NCBI GenBank assembly: GCA_905339215.1
Contig: CAJPFN010000017.1
Span: 1-64,000 of the forward strand
DNA: 64,000 nt
Direction of reading: 5' to 3'
Origin: Rhizobiaceae bacterium
GTDB lineage: Bacteria; Pseudomonadota; Alphaproteobacteria; Rhizobiales; Rhizobiaceae
Position 1 is the stretch's first letter. Every line of letters begins with the position of its first letter. The position numbers and the translations under genes are program-made. Positions 61,607 to 64,000 of the stretch are shown piece after piece. The notes below the pieces were generated by a model. It was not told the origin of the DNA. It made no database searches and saw nothing but the letters and a program-made list of their open reading frames with translations.

Positions 61607-62743
61607 TTGGCCGTCAGGATGCCGAAAGAGGAGGTGGTCCGCACGGGCATCGTCATGGCCTTCGCGGTCCTCGGCCTCTATGCCTGTTATCTTCTCGCGC
61701 TGCCGTTCCTCGGTCCGCTCACCTGGGCGGTGGTGCTGAGCATACTGATCGTTCCCGTCCATCGCCGGCTGGAAGACCGGCTGCGCTATCCGTCGGTCGC
61801 GGCTATGATCTCGACCATCGCCGCCGCGGGGGTGGTGGCCGTACCAGTCCTCTTCGTCGCCCAGCAGCTGATCGGCGAAGCCGCCAACGCGGCGGTCTTC
61901 ATCGAGAACACGCTGCGCTCATCGGCGTGGCGCGAGGCGATTGACGATTCCCCCCGCCTTTCGGCGATCGCCACCTGGATCGAGGAACGTCTCGACCTTG
62001 CCGGCGCCGCCGCCAGCCTTGCAGCCTGGCTCACCGGCCGCAGCACGAGTTTCCTGCGCGCGTCGGCAACGCAGCTCCTTGGATTCGTGCTGACGTTCTA
62101 TTTCCTGTTCTTCCTCCTCCGCGACCGGGCCGCCATCCTCCGACTGATCGGAACACTTTCGCCCATGACCCCGGCGGAAACGGAGGTCCTCGGCAACCGT
62201 TTCGCCGAGACCGTCGACGCCACCATCTTCGGCGTCATCATCATCGCCTTGATCCAGGGGACCCTCGGCGGACTGATGTTCTGGTGGCTCGGCCTTCCGC
62301 TGCCGATTGTCTGGGGCCTGGTCATGGGCCTCCTGGCAATCGTGCCGGTACTCGGCGCCTTCGTCGTCTGGATCCCCGCGTCGCTATTCCTCGCGCTTGA
62401 CGGCTCGTGGGGCAAGGCGATCATCCTTTCCGCATGGGGCGGGCTGATCGTCGCCAGCATCGACAACCTCCTATACCCGATGCTGGTCGGCAACCGGCTG
62501 AAACTGCATGCCATTCCTGCTCTCGTCGGGGCGATCGGCGGCATTCTGCTGTTCGGCGCCTCCGGCCTCGTCCTCGGTCCGGCCGCTATCGTCCTGACCT
62601 GGGCTCTCGTCGACATCCTGAAGTCGCGATACGTCCGGCCCGCACGTCCGGGGGATCCGGCGGCCACCGTTCCTGCCGCGGACGGACATAACGCGGAACT
62701 CGGCGCAGATCCAGGTGAGGTCAGCCGTTCCCGCTATAGTTAG
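61607..62743 (+). CDS. AI-2E family (PerM-like) membrane permease, second copy (TTG start)
   Basis: This 378-aa protein has the AI-2E layout: N-terminal helices (IVMAFAVLGLYACYLLALPFLGPLTWAVVLSILIVPVHRR), an extracytoplasmic loop, then DATIFGVIIIALIQGTLGGLMFW, LLAIVPVLGAFVVWIP and the conserved SIDNLLYPMLVGNRLKLH near the C-terminus. It differs from the copy at 1785-2975 in sequence and context. The start is TTG at 61607 because GGAGG lies 5 nt upstream; the next ATG at 61619 would place it too far away. Confidence 0.88.
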   Translation: MAVRMPKEEVVRTGIVMAFAVLGLYACYLLALPFLGPLTWAVVLSILIVPVHRRLEDRLRYPSVAAMISTIAAAGVVAVPVLFVAQQLIGEAANAAVFIENTLRSSAWREAIDDSPRLSAIATWIEERLDLAGAAASLAAWLTGRSTSFLRASATQLLGFVLTFYFLFFLLRDRAAILRLIGTLSPMTPAETEVLGNRFAETVDATIFGVIIIALIQGTLGGLMFWWLGLPLPIVWGLVMGLLAIVPVLGAFVVWIPASLFLALDGSWGKAIILSAWGGLIVASIDNLLYPMLVGNRLKLHAIPALVGAIGGILLFGASGLVLGPAAIVLTWALVDILKSRYVRPARPGDPAATVPAADGHNAELGADPGEVSRSRYS

Positions 62744-62858
62744 GCGCGGCGCGCTGCCGCGCGGCAGTCGTGTCATTGACCTTCGCGCGACTTCCGCTAC
62801 CCTTCGACGAAACAGCGGTCCGCAAGAAGCCGCGTCGGCAAGGAGACTGGAGGCGAAA

Positions 62859-64000
62859 ATGATCCTGCCAGCCGTTCTGCTTTTCGGCCTCGTCCTGGCC
62901 GCAATCCTCATTCTTGCGGCGACCGAGATGGTCCGCCTCGGCCTTGGTTTCCGCCAGGCGCTGCTCTTCCTGCCGCTCAGGATCGCCTACCGGATCACGG
63001 GAGAGGGAATCCGCGCGGCGAGAAAGGCGCCGGCGCCGGTCATCTATGTCGTCGTCCACCAGTCGCGCATCGATCCGGCCTTGATGCTGTCGTTGCTGCC
63101 CTCCGACACGCTCCACATCCTCGACCCCGTTTCGGCGCGGGCGGGCTGGCTCGAGCCCTGGCGGGAACTCGCCCGTTCGATCGCCTTCAACGCCGAGCAC
63201 GTCTTCGTCAGCCGCAGGCTCGTGCGGCACCTCAAGGGCAAGGGACGGCTCGCCGTCTACATCCCCGATGCCGTCGAGCCGGACACACGCGCTTTCCGCC
63301 TCTATCGCGCCGTCGCACGCATCGCTCTCCAAGCCGGCGCCAGCATCGTTCCCGTGTTCGTCGGCGGTGCCCGCAATCTGCGTTCCTCGGTGACGCCCGC
63401 CGAACTTGCCCCCCGCCGGTTGCTGCCGCGCCTCACCGTCGTCGCACTCGAGGCGATGCCGATGGCGGCGCTGCTCGACCGCTCGGGTTTGCCGACCACG
63501 GCATCGAACGCGCTATTCGACCGTGTCGCCGAGGTCCGTGTCGCCGCCGGCGGCATGTCGCGGACGCCGTTCCAGGCCTTGCGCGACGCCGTCGACGTGT
63601 TCGGCGGCGATCATCCCGCGCTTGAGGACGTCCTGTCGGGGACGATGACCTACCGCCGCCTCCTGACCGGCGCGCGCATCCTCGGCCATCGGCTGGCTTC
63701 TGCCACGGCACCGGGAGAGTCGGTCGGCGTCATGCTCCCCAACGCCAATGCGGTCGCCGTCACAGTCGCCGGCCTGTTCTCCGGATCACGCGTCGCCGCC
63801 ATGATCAACTACACGGCGGGCGAAGCCAACGTCACGGCCGCGGTACGCACCGCTGTGATCCGAACCGTCGTCTCCTCGCGCGCCTTTGTCGAGAAGGCCG
63901 GCCTGGCCGACATCGTTGCCGCCGCCGAGCGCGGCGGCGCCAGGCTGATCTGGCTGGAGGACGTGCAGAAGGGGCTCACGACCTGGGAAAAGATCGCCGG
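62859..64000 (+). CDS. Aas-like acyltransferase/acyl-ACP synthetase fusion, 3' end beyond window
   Basis: The frame is open from 62859 to the window edge (380 codons) with GGAGG before the ATG. It begins with a membrane segment (LPAVLLFGLVLAAILILAA), then an acyltransferase domain with the H-x4-D motif in VVHQSRIDPA and the downstream PxxVGGARN-type segment, followed by the start of an AMP-binding domain (YRRLLTGARILGHRLA, ESVGVMLPNANAVAVTVAGLF). This matches the bifunctional Aas family that re-acylates lysophospholipids. Many Rhizobiales homologues carry an N-terminal MFS transporter; this one does not. The C-terminal part is not visible. Confidence 0.85.
   Translation, partial: MILPAVLLFGLVLAAILILAATEMVRLGLGFRQALLFLPLRIAYRITGEGIRAARKAPAPVIYVVVHQSRIDPALMLSLLPSDTLHILDPVSARAGWLEPWRELARSIAFNAEHVFVSRRLVRHLKGKGRLAVYIPDAVEPDTRAFRLYRAVARIALQAGASIVPVFVGGARNLRSSVTPAELAPRRLLPRLTVVALEAMPMAALLDRSGLPTTASNALFDRVAEVRVAAGGMSRTPFQALRDAVDVFGGDHPALEDVLSGTMTYRRLLTGARILGHRLASATAPGESVGVMLPNANAVAVTVAGLFSGSRVAAMINYTAGEANVTAAVRTAVIRTVVSSRAFVEKAGLADIVAAAERGGARLIWLEDVQKGLTTWEKIA

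Overview
The window is 64 kb of GC-rich chromosome from an alphaproteobacterium, most likely a Rhizobiales/Phyllobacteriaceae member close to Mesorhizobium or Aminobacter. This placement is inferred from gene order and family content, not from a search. Supporting blocks are: hdaA / AI-2E permease / CDP-alcohol transferase next to purMN; SDR-uvrC-pgsA-moaD-moaE; lptF-lptG-lptD-surA-pdxA-rsmA facing fabD-fabG-acpP-fabF-mltG-yicC-gmk; rpsF-rpsR-rplI; and dnaB-radA-cvpA-purF. Coding density is high and many genes are joined by 4-nt ATGA overlaps. There is no phage, transposase, CRISPR array or secretion locus, so this is mainly core genome with small accessory pieces.

Layout. 1-5.5 kb: two tRNAs (Arg-TCT, Pro-TGG), an NDUFS4-type complex I accessory protein, a small Cys-rich secreted protein, the hdaA block and purMN. 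5.5-12.3 kb: a SixA-like phosphatase, an orphan molybdopterin oxidoreductase, rlmJ, small secreted proteins, an RNase T2 and a GST. 12.3-17.6 kb: an outer-membrane beta-barrel, an SDR, uvrC, pgsA and the two molybdopterin synthase subunits. 17.7-24.7 kb: a PAS-GGDEF-EAL protein, a periplasmic caspase-like protein with two YARHG domains coupled to an M15 peptidase, ndk, a GST, a DinB protein and a vapBC toxin-antitoxin pair. 24.8-31.8 kb: an ABC-F ATPase, a crotonase, a pepA-holC operon followed by two paralogous membrane proteins, and a PAP2 phosphatase. 32-39.5 kb: the LPS-export and OMP-assembly operon. 39.5-46 kb: the fatty-acid and cell-wall operon on the opposite strand. 46-48.7 kb: a CHASE-PAS-GGDEF-EAL protein. 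48.7-50.7 kb: ribosomal proteins S6, S18 and L9. 50.9-53.6 kb: cyclopropane fatty acid synthase, a YnfA-type protein and an Rsm22-like methyltransferase. 53.8-59 kb: dnaB, radA, cvpA, purF. 59-64 kb: a Gdx guanidinium exporter, an SDR, a DMT transporter, an AI-2E permease and the start of an Aas-like acyltransferase/acyl-ACP synthetase that runs off the end.

The genes mostly serve housekeeping: purine synthesis (purM, purN, purF), replication and repair (hdaA, dnaB, holC, radA, uvrC), fatty acid and phospholipid synthesis (fab genes, two CDP-alcohol transferases, cfa, aas-like), envelope biogenesis (lptFGD, surA, mltG, PAP2, OMP) and translation.

Most interesting observations: a 150-bp element with ~30-bp terminal inverted repeats fills the dnaB-radA gap and replaces the usual radA ribosome-binding region; the VapC toxin carries Asn in place of a catalytic Asp; the M15 peptidase has an intact signal-peptide reading frame but no canonical start codon; a Cys-rich mini-ORF with a strong Shine-Dalgarno sits in the rpsF leader; a single ACGA-loop hairpin resembling half a guanidine-II riboswitch lies upstream of gdx; and two tandem paralogous membrane proteins of unknown function follow holC. 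I found no convincing large undescribed system.
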